Notes under the pieces: model-generated
The model's database searches: none
The model's input: only the letters and a program-made list of their open reading frames with translations
What the model was told of the DNA's origin: nothing
Made by a program: the position numbers and the translations under genes
NCBI GenBank assembly: GCA_041398565.1
Contig: JAWKUN010000002.1
Span: 1,798,001 to 1,862,000 of the forward strand
Direction: 5' to 3'
Origin: DATGPD01 sp041398565
Lineage (GTDB): Bacteria > Planctomycetota > UBA1135 > UBA2386
DNA length: 64,000 bases
In this document: positions 28,770 to 38,293 of the stretch, piece after piece
Layout: every line of letters begins with the position of its first letter
How positions within the stretch are numbered: the first letter of the stretch is position 1

Positions 28770-28900
28770 CTGGTGCGGCGCCGGGAAGTCGGCGAGCGCT
28801 TCGACGTCCCGACCCGGCGCGAGCCTCCCGCGGTCGGCGGGGCTCTCGTGGACGGGGCTCTCGTCGCAGTCCGCGCCGGCGGGCTCACGGCCGGCCGCGT

Positions 28901-29233
28901 TCATCGGGCGTCGAGGGTCCACGCCGCGACCGGAGGCATTCCCGGTGGTGCCTCGCCGAGCAATTCCGCGGGCGTGAGGCCGGCGTCGTCGATGGCGAGG
29001 AGGAGGGTCTGCGGGTCCCAGCCGAGCGACTCGGTCCGGCTCCGCAGGTCGGTCAGGCGCCGGCCGAGTTCTGCGCGCATGTGTGCGTGCGCGTCTTCGA
29101 CGGCTTGTAGCTGGGCGCGCTCGCGCGCGGCAGGCGTCATGTTGGTGAAGAACAGGACGGCACCGAGCGCCGTGCAGAAGACGGCCACGGCGGCCGAGAA
29201 CGCATCCGCACGCCCGCGCTGACCAGAGTGCAT
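28901..29233 (-). CDS. Small membrane-anchored protein (110 residues)
   Basis: The product has a short polar start, one membrane helix (about residues 11-30, AVAVFCTALGAVLFFT), a short helical coil rich in Ala, Glu and Arg (about 34-65), and an acidic-to-hydrophobic tail. ATG 29233 starts divergently from the beta-hydroxylase gene on the other strand. I do not recognise a family. The frame is supported by the helix and by amphipathic codon use, but small GC-rich frames can mislead. It precedes moxR by about 250 bases and could be the first gene of that transcript. Confidence 0.6.
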   Translation of the reverse strand: MHSGQRGRADAFSAAVAVFCTALGAVLFFTNMTPAARERAQLQAVEDAHAHMRAELGRRLTDLRSRTESLGWDPQTLLLAIDDAGLTPAELLGEAPPGMPPVAAWTLDAR

Positions 29234-29344
29234 CGCCGCGCTATCCTACCGGCCACGGCCACCGATGCCATGGCGCCATCTTGCTCGCCGGGCTCGGCTG
29301 TCGGTCGCGCCGCCGGGCCGGCGCGCGTCAGAGACTCTCCAGGC

Positions 29345-30253
29345 ATGCACCCTGCCCTTCTCCCGTCGGTCCTCGGCCTGTTCTTGGGCAGCAGCCTGTA
29401 CTTCCACGTGCGTGGACGCCTGCGCTTCAAGCTGGTGCGGCAGTTGACCGACTACTCGACCCTACTGGCGCCCTACAACGCCTTCGTGTCGTTGTGCACG
29501 GCCGGGGGCAGCCGGCCCATCCACGACAAGGAGACCTTTCCCGAACTGAAGCTGCTGCGCGACAACTGGCACGTGATCCGCGACGAGGCGGTGGCGCTCC
29601 TCGACGCCGGCGCGGTCTGCCGAGCCGAGCGTCACGACGACCTCGTCTTCTACGCGTTCATGAAGCGCGGCTGGAAGCGCTTCTACCTCAAGTGGTACCG
29701 AGACTTCGTTCCGTCGGCGCGGCGGCTCTGCCCGCGCACGGTGGAACTCTTGGCGCGCGTGCCCTGCGTGCGAGGCGCGATGTTCACGGTGCTGCTGCCG
29801 CAGAGCCGGCTCGGCAAGCACCGCGACCCGTTCGCCGGCACCCTGCGCTACCACCTCGGCTTGTCGACACCGAACTCGCCGCAGTGTTGGCTGCGGCTCG
29901 ACGACCGCAGCTACGTCTGGCGCGACGGCGACGACCTGCTGTTCGACAGCAGCTACGTGCACAGCGCCCACAACAAGACCGACCATCCGCGGCTGGTCCT
30001 GTTCTGTGACGTGCATCGGCCGATGCGCGGTCCGCTGTCGCGCGCCATCAACGGCTTCGTCGTGCGTCACGTGGTACCGCTGACCCAGGTGGCGAACGTG
30101 CCTGGGGACCCGATCGGTGTCGGCAACCGGGTGTTCTTGGCCATGCGGCCCTTGCGTGCCGCCATCGCCTGGCTGCGGGCCGGCCCGGCGCCGGTGTACG
30201 TGGCCGCCAAGCTCGGGGTCCTGGCCCTGGTGGTCTGGGCGCTGTGGCCCTGA
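29345..30253 (+). CDS. Aspartyl/asparaginyl beta-hydroxylase family protein
   Basis: The 302-residue product belongs to the 2-oxoglutarate/Fe(II) oxygenase family of Asp/Asn beta-hydroxylases, which includes the lipid A hydroxylase LpxO. The iron-binding pattern is visible as GKHRDPFAGTLRYHLGL and later DSSYVHSAHNKTDHPRLVL, giving His, Asp/Glu region, distal His and the Arg that binds oxoglutarate. An N-terminal hydrophobic segment (PSVLGLFLGSSLYFHV) and a C-terminal one (AKLGVLALVVWALWP) suggest membrane attachment, as in LpxO-like members. ATG 29345 is chosen at the start of the hydrophobic segment; the frame is open to 29228. Whether the substrate is a lipid or a protein cannot be told from sequence. 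Confidence 0.88.
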   Translation: MHPALLPSVLGLFLGSSLYFHVRGRLRFKLVRQLTDYSTLLAPYNAFVSLCTAGGSRPIHDKETFPELKLLRDNWHVIRDEAVALLDAGAVCRAERHDDLVFYAFMKRGWKRFYLKWYRDFVPSARRLCPRTVELLARVPCVRGAMFTVLLPQSRLGKHRDPFAGTLRYHLGLSTPNSPQCWLRLDDRSYVWRDGDDLLFDSSYVHSAHNKTDHPRLVLFCDVHRPMRGPLSRAINGFVVRHVVPLTQVANVPGDPIGVGNRVFLAMRPLRAAIAWLRAGPAPVYVAAKLGVLALVVWALWP

Positions 30254-30441
30254 GCTGCAAGTGCCGCGGATCCTCGCGCCACGCGCGAATTCGGCGATGC
30301 CGTTCCGCTTGCCATCGCGCCCAACTCGCTTGTTTCCAGCGGCAGTGGAAGCTCCGAGCAACAAAGTGGCCGGGGCCCCTTCTGGTCGGCGCGAAGCGCC
30401 GACTGCAACCAAGCCTTTGGTTGCGGCCCCGGCCGCGACGG
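30254..30441 (+). repeat. Tandem structured repeat, copy 1 (188 bases)
   Basis: First of three near-identical head-to-tail units starting GCTGCAAGTGCCGCGGATCC directly after the hydroxylase stop. It holds two perfect hairpins, 30385-30403 (GTCGGCGC-GAA-GCGCCGAC) and 30405-30424 (GCAACCAA-GCCT-TTGGTTGC). A third, TTCCAG...TGGAA, is weakened by one G in this copy. There is no reading frame common to the copies. Confidence 0.92.
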
Positions 30442-30628
30442 GCTGCAAGTGCCGCGGATCCTCGGGCCACGCGCGAATTCGGCGATGCCGTTCCGCTTGC
30501 CATCGCGCCCAACTCGCTTGTTTCCAGCGGCACTGGAAGCCCCAGCAACAAAGTGGCCGGGGCCCCTTCTGGTCGGCGCGAAGCGCCGACTGCAACCAAG
30601 CCTTTGGTTGCGGCCCCGGCCGCGACGG
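30442..30628 (+). repeat. Tandem structured repeat, copy 2 (187 bases)
   Basis: Second unit, differing from copy 1 at a few positions (CTCGGGCC for CTCGCGCC; one-base-shorter CCCCAGCAAC segment). The TTCCAG-CGGCA-CTGGAA hairpin is perfect here, and both downstream hairpins are kept, the second at 30592-30611. Confidence 0.92.
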
Positions 30629-30810
30629 GCTGCAAGTGCCGCGGATCCTCGCGCCACGCGCGAATTCGGCGATGCCGTTCCGCTAGCCATCGCGCCCAAC
30701 TCGCTTGTTTCCAGCGGCACTGGAAGCTCCGAGCAACAAAGTGGCCGGGGCCCCTTCTGGTCGGCGCGAAGCGCCGACTGCAACCCTTTGGGTTGCGGCC
30801 GCCGGCCGCG
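30629..30810 (+). repeat. Tandem structured repeat, copy 3 (about 182 bases)
   Basis: Third unit. Its last hairpin reads GCAACCC-TTT-GGGTTGC (30780-30796) instead of the longer form in copies 1 and 2. Both arms changed together, so pairing is kept. The end diverges after GGCCGCG. Confidence 0.9.
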
Positions 30811-30885
30811 CTAGGAAAGGGCGTGAGCGGTCCTTGCCGCGCCCGAGTTCGCCGACTGCCGAACAGGCTGTCCGATTAAAACCCG

Positions 30886-30891
30886 GATAAT
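30886..30891 (+). promoter_or_regulatory. Possible -10 element before the DUF2239 gene
   Basis: GATAAT (5 of 6 matches to TATAAT) lies in an unusually A/T-rich patch (GATTAAAACCCGGATAATATG) in otherwise GC-rich DNA, 30 bases before the start codon. The -35 position (30863-30868, ACAGGC) is poor, so the call is tentative. Confidence 0.35.
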
Positions 30892-30921
30892 ATGTGGGCC
30901 CCACGCCCTCGAGGCCGGACC

Positions 30922-31512
30922 ATGCGCAGCATGAACGGTCCTACCTTCTGGGTCTTCGCGGGCGACCGCCGGGTCGGTCACGGTCTGCTGGCGGCGGCGG
31001 TCGCCGGGGCCAAGGACTACCTCGACGGCGGTGGCCGGGACAACGTGCTCTTCTTCGAGGAAGAGTCAGGTCGTCAGGTCGACTTCGACCTCCGGGGGAG
31101 CCTCGAGGACGTCGTCGCCCGGCACGGTCCGGCGCCGGCATCGAGGGGGCCGGGCCGACCGCGCCTTGGGGTTGTGGCGCGCGAGGTCACCCTGTTGCCC
31201 CGTCACTGGGAGTGGTTGGAGGAGCAGCCCAACGGTGCGTCGGCGGCCCTGCGGCGGCTGGTGGAGGAGGCGCGCAAGCGCGACCCGGCTGAGCAGCAGG
31301 CGCGCCGGGCGCGCGAAGCGATGCATCGATTCGCCACGGCGATGGCCGGCGATCGACCGGGCTACGAGGACGCGGCGCGGGCCTTGTTCGCCGCCGAGCG
31401 CGAGACCTACCTGGCCTTGGTCGCGGCGTGGCCCGCCGACATCGTCGCGTTCCTGCGGGCGCGAGCCGCCGAGGCGTTCCCCTCCGAGCCGCGGCCGGCG
31501 CCGGCAGGGTGA
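30922..31512 (+). CDS. DUF2239 family protein
   Basis: The 196-residue product matches the DUF2239 pattern: an N-terminal FAGDRRVGHG segment, VLFFEEESGRQVDFDLRG, the strongly conserved GRPRLGVVAREVTLLPRHWE, then LRRLVEEARK and a C-terminal AMAGDRPGYEDAARALF. The family is widespread in proteobacteria and others but has no established function. ATG 30922 is preferred, with GAGG 7 bases upstream; ATG 30931 and ATG 30892 are alternatives in frame. It is preceded by the three tandem repeats and is tail-to-tail with enolase, with a shared terminator palindrome between them. Confidence 0.9.
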   Translation: MRSMNGPTFWVFAGDRRVGHGLLAAAVAGAKDYLDGGGRDNVLFFEEESGRQVDFDLRGSLEDVVARHGPAPASRGPGRPRLGVVAREVTLLPRHWEWLEEQPNGASAALRRLVEEARKRDPAEQQARRAREAMHRFATAMAGDRPGYEDAARALFAAERETYLALVAAWPADIVAFLRARAAEAFPSEPRPAPAG

Positions 31513-31518
31513 GACATC

Positions 31519-31536
31519 TCGGCGGCGCGCCGCCGA
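31519..31536. terminator. Perfect palindrome between convergent genes
   Basis: TCGGCGG-CGCG-CCGCCGA, an 18-base perfect palindrome, lies in the 27-base gap between the DUF2239 gene (+) and enolase (-). It can fold on either transcript, so it probably ends both. Confidence 0.6.
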
Positions 31537-31539
31537 ACG

Positions 31540-32799
<1,260 letters not shown>

Positions 32800-32963
32800 G
32801 GGGGGAGGGTAGCGCGCCGAAGGCCAGGAATCCCGACCCATCGGCGTCACCGCCCTGCGCCCTCGGCCCGTCCGCGCCGCGCTGGCGCGTCCTCGGCTCA
32901 GAGAGTGAGAGAGAATCAAGCGTACAGGCTCCGAGCCATGTTGTCGGCGATCGCCTTCGCGAT

Positions 32964-32982
32964 CGCTAGCCTTCGGCTAGCG
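32964..32982 (-). terminator. Hairpin overlapping the protease stop codon
   Basis: CGCTAGCC-TTC-GGCTAGCG, an 8-bp perfect stem with a 3-base loop, includes the TAG stop (32977-32979) of the subtilisin-like gene. It is flanked by two copies of the palindrome GCGATCGC at 32947-32954 and 32959-32966. Probable terminator for the protease gene. Confidence 0.5.
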
Positions 32983-35535
32983 CCGCAGGCGCAGCGGTGG
33001 CAGGCCGGCGCGCTTGCCGCCGACCGACAGCTGCACGTTCTGCTGCTGCAGCGTGAAGTTGAGGCCGCTGATCACCGGACTGCTGCCGCTGATCTCCAGC
33101 ACCAGCGGGCTGTCGTTGCTCGGCCAGATGCCGAACCACTCGCCCTCGTCGCCGATGAAGTCGTCGTTGTCGCGGTCGGTCCCCGCCACCAGGTAGTAGC
33201 GGCCGGTCGGCACGTCGGGCATCGAATACTGGAAGCTCGCCGCCGCGTTGGTCTGCGTCTGGCCGAGGTTGCTGAAGTTCGTCTCGTGCACGACGAGCAC
33301 GAAGATCTCGTCGTTCGGCTGCTGGGTCGTGCCCACGAACATCGTCACCGGCAGCTGGCCGGAGGCCGCGCCGGGCGTCGGCAGCGTCCATGAGTAGGGC
33401 AGAGTCACGATCGCGTCGTACTGGCCGTCAGCGAGGCCGGTGCGGTCGATGGTGATGCGCAGCGTCGGGTTGCTGATCGCGGTCGAGCCGGTGCCCTCGT
33501 AGGCCGCGGCGGTGATCCAGTTCGTGCCGGTCTGATAGCTGATGGTCGGAGTACCGAGCGTCAGCAGCGACTGGTCGCCGACGTTGCTGAGCGCGACCGT
33601 CGCAGTGGTGGTCCCGTTCTGCAGGCCGAGGTTGCCCGGGTCGATCGACAGCACCGGGTTCTGGGCGCCTCCGAAGGCTGCCTGCACGGCGGCGAAGGCG
33701 TCGACGATCCGAGTGCTCCCGCCGCGGCTGAAGGTGTGCCCCTCGATGAAGGCGCGCACTTGTGCTGCCGTGGCCGTCGAGCCCGCGGCGCCCTTCACCA
33801 AGGCCGCCAGACCGGCGACGTGTGGGCACGCCATCGACGTGCCCTGCAGGAAGCCGAAGCCGAGGCGGATGGGGCTGCCATCGGCGGCCAAGCACGACAG
33901 GACACCGTCCGGATCGCCATCCTGGTTCTGGTCGACGCTGGTGTCGCCGCCCGGTGCCACAACGTCGACGGTGGAGGCGAAGTTCGAGTAGGGGGCGCGC
34001 GCGTAGTCGACGCGGATCGAGCCCACCGACAGGCAGACGTCGTAGGACGCCGGGAAGTTCGGCGTCGAGGTGCCGTCGTTGCCGGCGGCGACGACCAGCA
34101 GCACCCCGGCACTGGTGGCGGCTTCGCAGGCGCTCTGCAGGACCGATGCGCTGCCCGGCCCACCGAGGCTCATGTTCATCACGTCGCAGCGCTGCGCGGG
34201 CACCGTGCCGCTGGCGTTCGACAGGCCGGCGGCGAAGCGGATGCCCTGGGCGATGTCCTCGAGCGAGCCGCTGCCACCGCGGCCGAGGACGCGGATGGGC
34301 ATGAGCTTGCACGCCCAGTCCATGCCGGCGACGCCGACGCTGTTGTTGCTGGTGGCACCGACGGTGCCCCCGACGTGGGTGCCGTGGAACGAACTCGGCA
34401 GGCCGGTGCCGGCGTTGTCGCCCGGGTCGTCCGGATTGGGGTCGATGCCGTCGCCATCGAGGCCGCGCGTCGGATCCGAGATCATGTCGTAGCCGGAGAT
34501 GAGGCGGCCGGCGAAGTCGGGGTGCGCCAACACCATGCCGGTGTCGACGATGGCGACGATGACGCTGGCCGAGCCCGGCGTGCCGTTGAACGGCGCCCGA
34601 TCGAAGAGGGCCCACGCCTGCGGGGCGTTGATCGCCGGGTAGTGCCACTGCCGGGGATACAGAGAGTCGTTCGGTGTCACCTGCTGGGCGCGGTAGACGT
34701 AGTTCGGGCTGGCGGCGACGACGCCCTGCAGGCGTGCGGCGCGGTGCGCCAGCAGGCAGGTCTGCAGCTCCAAGCTCTGCGTCAGGGGCGCACCCGCCGC
34801 GGCGGGCGGCATCGGCGCCGCGACGGTGAAGCGCTGGATCGGGCCGGGCACCGGTCGCGTGGCGCGCAGGCCGAGGGCGGTGACGGCGTCGGCGGCGATC
34901 CCGACCTGCTCCTCGTCGAGGGTCACGATCACCTCGCCGGCGATCATCTCGTGGTCCGCACCGACGTAGCCGACCTGCAGCGCGCTGGCCGGCGCGGCCG
35001 CCAGGTTGGTGAGCGGCAGCCAGGCGGTGGCGGGGCCACCCTCGAGCGCGGCCACCTCGACGCGGTACTCCACGTCCAGCTCGGACGCCGAAGCCACCAC
35101 GACGTCGACCGCGGTCGCCGCGGTGCTGGCGAGGGTGAGCGGCTGTCCGTCGACGGCGGCGCCGACACAGGTTGCCGTCGCGGTCTCGAATGCCTCGACC
35201 CGCAAGCCGGCCGACGGTCGAACCTGCAAGGTCTGCGTCGCGCCGAGGTGTAGGCGATAGACGTCGCGGTGGTCGTCGCCGCCGACGTGGCCGTGCAGCG
35301 CGAGCAGGTCGCCCGTGGCGATCGTGCCGGCGTCGTGGGCCTGGTGGGCGACATCGTCCATGGCGATGTCTTCGAGCAGGCGGCCCGGGCCCGCAGAGAG
35401 GCTGGGGACCGTCAGCGTTCCTTCGAGTCGGGCGGAGGAGCTGCCGCCGCCTCCACCCCCTCCGCCCCCGCAGCCGGCGAGGGGTGCGAGTGCGATGCCG
35501 AGAAGGTAGACGAGTCTGGAGCTTGAGCTGGACAT
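32977..35535 (-). CDS. Subtilisin-like (S8) serine protease lipoprotein
   Basis: The 852-residue product begins with a lipoprotein signal (lipobox LAGC near residue 21) followed by a run of nine glycines and serines, a flexible tether. A propeptide-like region (about 40-290) precedes an S8 catalytic domain with all three active-site blocks: VAIVDTG (Asp), HGTHVGG (His) and GTSMACPHVAGLAAL (Ser). Beta domains follow, the last containing DRDNDDFIGDEGEW, a calcium-like Asp loop. The protein should be anchored to a membrane by its lipid and process extracellular or periplasmic proteins. ATG 35535 starts the signal peptide but no Shine-Dalgarno sequence is seen. Single gene, flanked by non-coding regions. 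Confidence 0.94.
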   Translation of the reverse strand: MSSSSSRLVYLLGIALAPLAGCGGGGGGGGGSSSARLEGTLTVPSLSAGPGRLLEDIAMDDVAHQAHDAGTIATGDLLALHGHVGGDDHRDVYRLHLGATQTLQVRPSAGLRVEAFETATATCVGAAVDGQPLTLASTAATAVDVVVASASELDVEYRVEVAALEGGPATAWLPLTNLAAAPASALQVGYVGADHEMIAGEVIVTLDEEQVGIAADAVTALGLRATRPVPGPIQRFTVAAPMPPAAAGAPLTQSLELQTCLLAHRAARLQGVVAASPNYVYRAQQVTPNDSLYPRQWHYPAINAPQAWALFDRAPFNGTPGSASVIVAIVDTGMVLAHPDFAGRLISGYDMISDPTRGLDGDGIDPNPDDPGDNAGTGLPSSFHGTHVGGTVGATSNNSVGVAGMDWACKLMPIRVLGRGGSGSLEDIAQGIRFAAGLSNASGTVPAQRCDVMNMSLGGPGSASVLQSACEAATSAGVLLVVAAGNDGTSTPNFPASYDVCLSVGSIRVDYARAPYSNFASTVDVVAPGGDTSVDQNQDGDPDGVLSCLAADGSPIRLGFGFLQGTSMACPHVAGLAALVKGAAGSTATAAQVRAFIEGHTFSRGGSTRIVDAFAAVQAAFGGAQNPVLSIDPGNLGLQNGTTTATVALSNVGDQSLLTLGTPTISYQTGTNWITAAAYEGTGSTAISNPTLRITIDRTGLADGQYDAIVTLPYSWTLPTPGAASGQLPVTMFVGTTQQPNDEIFVLVVHETNFSNLGQTQTNAAASFQYSMPDVPTGRYYLVAGTDRDNDDFIGDEGEWFGIWPSNDSPLVLEISGSSPVISGLNFTLQQQNVQLSVGGKRAGLPPLRLRR

Positions 35536-35841
35536 GGGATTGGAGAGGGGGTGAGCCTAGCTGGCGGGAGGCCGAACCGGCGCGCGGTACGCGCAAAACC
35601 CGTAGCGAGAGGCTCGGCCCGCACGACCCCGGCCCCACGCGAAGCCCGACCAGACGGGTCGGATTCGCCAGTGGTGGGTGTCGCCGGAGGGCACCATCGC
35701 CGTTCGCCGCGCCGCGAAGTGCTCGGGGCTCGCTGTCGGCGATGGCACCGGCCTGCCCGCTCCGCGGAACGCCCGGGTGCGGGCCCGTCGCGGAGCTCGC
35801 GACCGCGTGCGCGGTCGCGAGTCGGTCTCAGTCTGCCTTCC
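35536..35841. other. Intergenic region between protease and Sm-like genes
   Basis: About 300 bases without a convincing gene. It holds the terminator hairpin at 35796-35821 and presumably the promoter of the protease gene on the minus strand; I see no clear -10/-35 pair. Confidence 0.5.
35796..35821 (-). terminator. Perfect 11-bp hairpin after the Sm-like gene
   Basis: CTCGCGACCGC-GTGC-GCGGTCGCGAG, a perfect stem with a 4-base loop, lies 20 bases past the stop of the Sm-like gene. The GC-rich stem lacks a T-tract but is one of the strongest in the window. Confidence 0.6.
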
Positions 35842-36096
35842 TCAGTCTTCGAGGGGCACGTTCGAGTAGAGCGCGCAGATGCGCACGTTGGCGACCTGCT
35901 CGACCCGGAAGTCGTAGCTGATCTCCTTGTCGACGTTGATCAGCCGACCGGTGCCCTTGAACTCGTTGAAGATGATTGCTCCCTCGAGGGTTTGACCGTT
36001 CTCGAGAGTCAGCTCCACCCACGCGGCCTGCCGGGCGTTCATGAGCAGGTCGTACATCTGCTCGCGCCGCGGCTTGGTGATCGTGCGCTCAGCCAT
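35842..36096 (-). CDS. Small Sm-like (Hfq/Rof-type) protein, function unknown
   Basis: The 84-residue product is a short basic helix (KPRREQMYDLLMNARQ) followed by strands WVELTLENGQTLEGAIIF, GTGRLINVD and VEQVANVRI. A helix plus a five-strand arrangement with an NG turn is how Sm-fold proteins such as Hfq and the Rho inhibitor Rof look. I cannot confirm the family from sequence alone. ATG 36096 follows AGAGGA by about 9 bases, and that site lies inside the end of the NUDIX-like gene, whose stop is at 36099-36101, so the two are coupled. It could be an RNA-binding regulator or a small adaptor. Confidence 0.75.
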   Translation of the reverse strand: MAERTITKPRREQMYDLLMNARQAAWVELTLENGQTLEGAIIFNEFKGTGRLINVDKEISYDFRVEQVANVRICALYSNVPLED

Positions 36097-36098
36097 TG

Positions 36099-36770
36099 CT
36101 AGGGTTCCTCTTGCGTTTTGCCACAGGACTCTTCGGGTGCAGCGGGAGCGTGGTTTGCGAGGGCCTCCACTGCGCCGGCTTCGATGAGCATGCGAGACCA
36201 ACTCTCGAAGCGGACCGAATCTTGCCATAGCCCGCTCAGGCCGGCAAGGTGCCGGAAAGCACCGCGCATCTTCGAACTTTCAAGAATCTCTACGGATCCT
36301 CCATCCGGCAGGTGCTGGCAGAACACCAGGCCGAAGTGGACCTCTCCGACGGCGTCGGAATCGTCGTTGACTAGGCCGACGAAGCGGGGGGCTGGCAGCG
36401 GCGCCGGCGGCAGGCGAACCTCCTCGGCGAGTTCGCGCCGCAACGCGGTGAGGATCGGGCCTTCCTCCGGGTCGAGGTCGGCCGCCTCGACGTGCCCGCC
36501 GAGACCCACCGACAGCTTGCCGTGCAGGCGCGCCTCGCCCTGCCGGGGCAGGCGCTCGACGCAGAACACCTCTCCCCGCCTGACGAGCATGCAGTAGGGA
36601 ATCGGCTGCTTCCACGCCGGGGTGCGCTCGGCGACTTCGCGGGGGCGCAAGAAGCCGTCGCCGGCAGCTCGCAGCGCGGCGGCGGCCGCCGGCTGGTCTG
36701 CGGCCACGAAGCCTTGGGGCCAGGCGCCGGAGAACAGGTGCGCGCGGGGGAGGACGAGGATCGACTCCAC
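36099..36770 (-). CDS. NUDIX-like hydrolase
   Basis: The product (about 223 residues from GTG 36770) begins VESILVLPRAHLFSG and contains a NUDIX-type segment: GGHVEAADLDPEEGPILTA then LRRELAEEVRLP, which matches the G-x5-E-x7-REUXEEXGU pattern loosely (REL-EE). Members of the related MutT-like group hydrolyse nucleoside diphosphates linked to other groups; the substrate here is not predictable. ATG 36818 and GTG 36845 are in-frame alternatives that would add an Arg-rich extension; the chosen start matches the usual beginning of this group. Its end overlaps the leader of the Sm-like gene. Confidence 0.75.
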   Translation of the reverse strand: MESILVLPRAHLFSGAWPQGFVAADQPAAAAALRAAGDGFLRPREVAERTPAWKQPIPYCMLVRRGEVFCVERLPRQGEARLHGKLSVGLGGHVEAADLDPEEGPILTALRRELAEEVRLPPAPLPAPRFVGLVNDDSDAVGEVHFGLVFCQHLPDGGSVEILESSKMRGAFRHLAGLSGLWQDSVRFESWSRMLIEAGAVEALANHAPAAPEESCGKTQEEP

Positions 36771-36881
36771 GCCGCCAGCTTGCCGGCTCCGTCGACCAAA
36801 AACGAGGGCAGCGTACATGCGACCGCCGAGGGACCGGATGGTCACCTCGGCGGTGGCTCTGGACGAAAGCTCGTCGCTAGA

Positions 36882-38120
36882 TCACAGGATCGTCAGCTGG
36901 GCGGTGTTGCCCAGGAAGATCTGGTTCGCCACCAGGTCGAAGCAGCCGACCTGCATGTCGATGCGGCCGATCGGCAGACGGCCGGTGACGAAGCTGTAGG
37001 AGATCTCGCCGTTGTTGGCGTCGAACGGCTGCGCGCTCAGGAACACCAGGCCGACCGGGTTGATGCCGAGCTTGCCGGTGATGAACGGCAGGCCGAGGTT
37101 GAGGCCGGGGCTCTGCAGGGTGCCCAGCATGACGAAGCCGACCTTGGGGCTCGTGCTCGGGGCGTTCCAGGCGCAGATGGTGACCGGGCCGCCGGTCGGA
37201 GCGACGTGCGCCGAGCTCATGCAGCAGATGTCCTCCTGCAGAGGATCGACGTAGCCGGTCATGGCGTAGGCCCAGTAGGTGGCGCCGCCGATGTTGCCGG
37301 GGTTCGCCTTCCAGTTGGCGTCGTCGTAGGTCAGGGTGCCGGTGATCGGGATCGAGGCATCGTCGAACAGGGCCGACTTGAAGTACGAGTCGGCCGAGCT
37401 GTCGTTCTGCGAGTAGATCAGCGCGCGGCTGACGCCCCAGTCGGAGGGCAGGCCGCTCCACTGGCGGATCGGGCAGGGCGAGTGCTTCTGCACGGCCGAC
37501 GTGACGATCGTGACCGTCGAGCCGACGGTGACCGTCGAGGGCGCCGTCAGGGTGATCGTCGTCTTGGCGATGTTCGTGCCGGAGATGAAGATGTACTCGT
37601 AGGTGCCGGTCGTGCCGTTCCACGGGGTGATCGTGTCACCCATCTGCGAGTCGTTGTAGGTGGCGGGCACCGGCGCCGGGATCGAGCCGAACGGCACGAA
37701 GTTGCCGGTCGTGCCCGTGCGCACGAAGACGCCGGGGGGCGTGGCCGCGCCGGTGTCCGTGACCATCACCTGCAGGTCCGACGAGACGTTGGCTGCGAAG
37801 TAATCGGTGGTGGGAGGGGGCACCAGGGAGTAGTCGGTGTTCGAGGTGACGACGTAGGCGCCCGGCGTGCCGGTGACGGTGCCGCTGTAGGGCTGCCAGA
37901 ACGTGCTCGACGGTTGGTGCACCGTCGCCGACAGGTACCACGTGGGGGTGGACACGCTGGGGTCGAACGTCAGCTGGATCTGGGCGACTTCGGTCGTGCC
38001 GGCACCGAGCGCGGTGGCGCCGAATTGCGTCGTCTGCACCGGCGGGTTGGTGGTGAGCTGCACCGGCTCTTGGGCGGCGACGAAGCCGCAGAGGGCGAAC
38101 AGGGAGATTGCGTTGCGCAT
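36882..38120 (-). CDS. Secreted protein, Thr/Gly-rich, with shared C-terminal domain
   Basis: The 412-residue product has a short signal peptide (MRNAISLFALCGFVAAQ) and a Thr-, Ser-, Val- and Pro-rich body with strands such as STVTVGSTVTIVTSAV, suggesting extracellular Ig-like beta domains. The last 110 residues (VGFVMLGTLQSPGLNLGLPF, GRLPIGRIDMQVGCFDL) follow the pattern of the tail seen in the proteins at 9733-11001 and 56337-57962. ATG 38120 starts the signal peptide; the frame is open further upstream but that part reads as shadow. Codon use is a little richer in ACC/GTC than in its neighbours. No function can be assigned. Confidence 0.85.
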   Translation of the reverse strand: MRNAISLFALCGFVAAQEPVQLTTNPPVQTTQFGATALGAGTTEVAQIQLTFDPSVSTPTWYLSATVHQPSSTFWQPYSGTVTGTPGAYVVTSNTDYSLVPPPTTDYFAANVSSDLQVMVTDTGAATPPGVFVRTGTTGNFVPFGSIPAPVPATYNDSQMGDTITPWNGTTGTYEYIFISGTNIAKTTITLTAPSTVTVGSTVTIVTSAVQKHSPCPIRQWSGLPSDWGVSRALIYSQNDSSADSYFKSALFDDASIPITGTLTYDDANWKANPGNIGGATYWAYAMTGYVDPLQEDICCMSSAHVAPTGGPVTICAWNAPSTSPKVGFVMLGTLQSPGLNLGLPFITGKLGINPVGLVFLSAQPFDANNGEISYSFVTGRLPIGRIDMQVGCFDLVANQIFLGNTAQLTIL

Positions 38121-38293
38121 GGACTGACTGGTCCTCGGAAACAGGGAAAGGGAAGCAGGGTTGTGGCGCGATTCGGTCTGCCTCGTGGCACGTCGCGCAC
38201 TACCGGACTCTATCCGCACAGACCCTGTCGGCAAGTCCGTGTGAAGGCGCAGTGTTTCTCCTGCACCGCAAACCTACCGGAGCCCCGCCCAGT

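Noticed and set aside
28686..28922. A 78-residue minus-strand frame before moxR
   Set aside because: Polar Pro/Arg-rich composition and overlap with the 28901 gene; it also contains the long hairpin.
30067..30783. Minus-strand frames with repeated peptides across the tandem repeats
   Set aside because: The peptide repeats follow from the DNA repeats, unit lengths are not multiples of 3 so the frames shift, and there is no start signal.
30254..30810. The repeats as a CRISPR array
   Set aside because: Units are 188 bases with no unique spacers and no cas genes nearby.
35536..35795. Small genes before the protease
   Set aside because: Frames here are Arg/Pro-rich with no start signal or motif.
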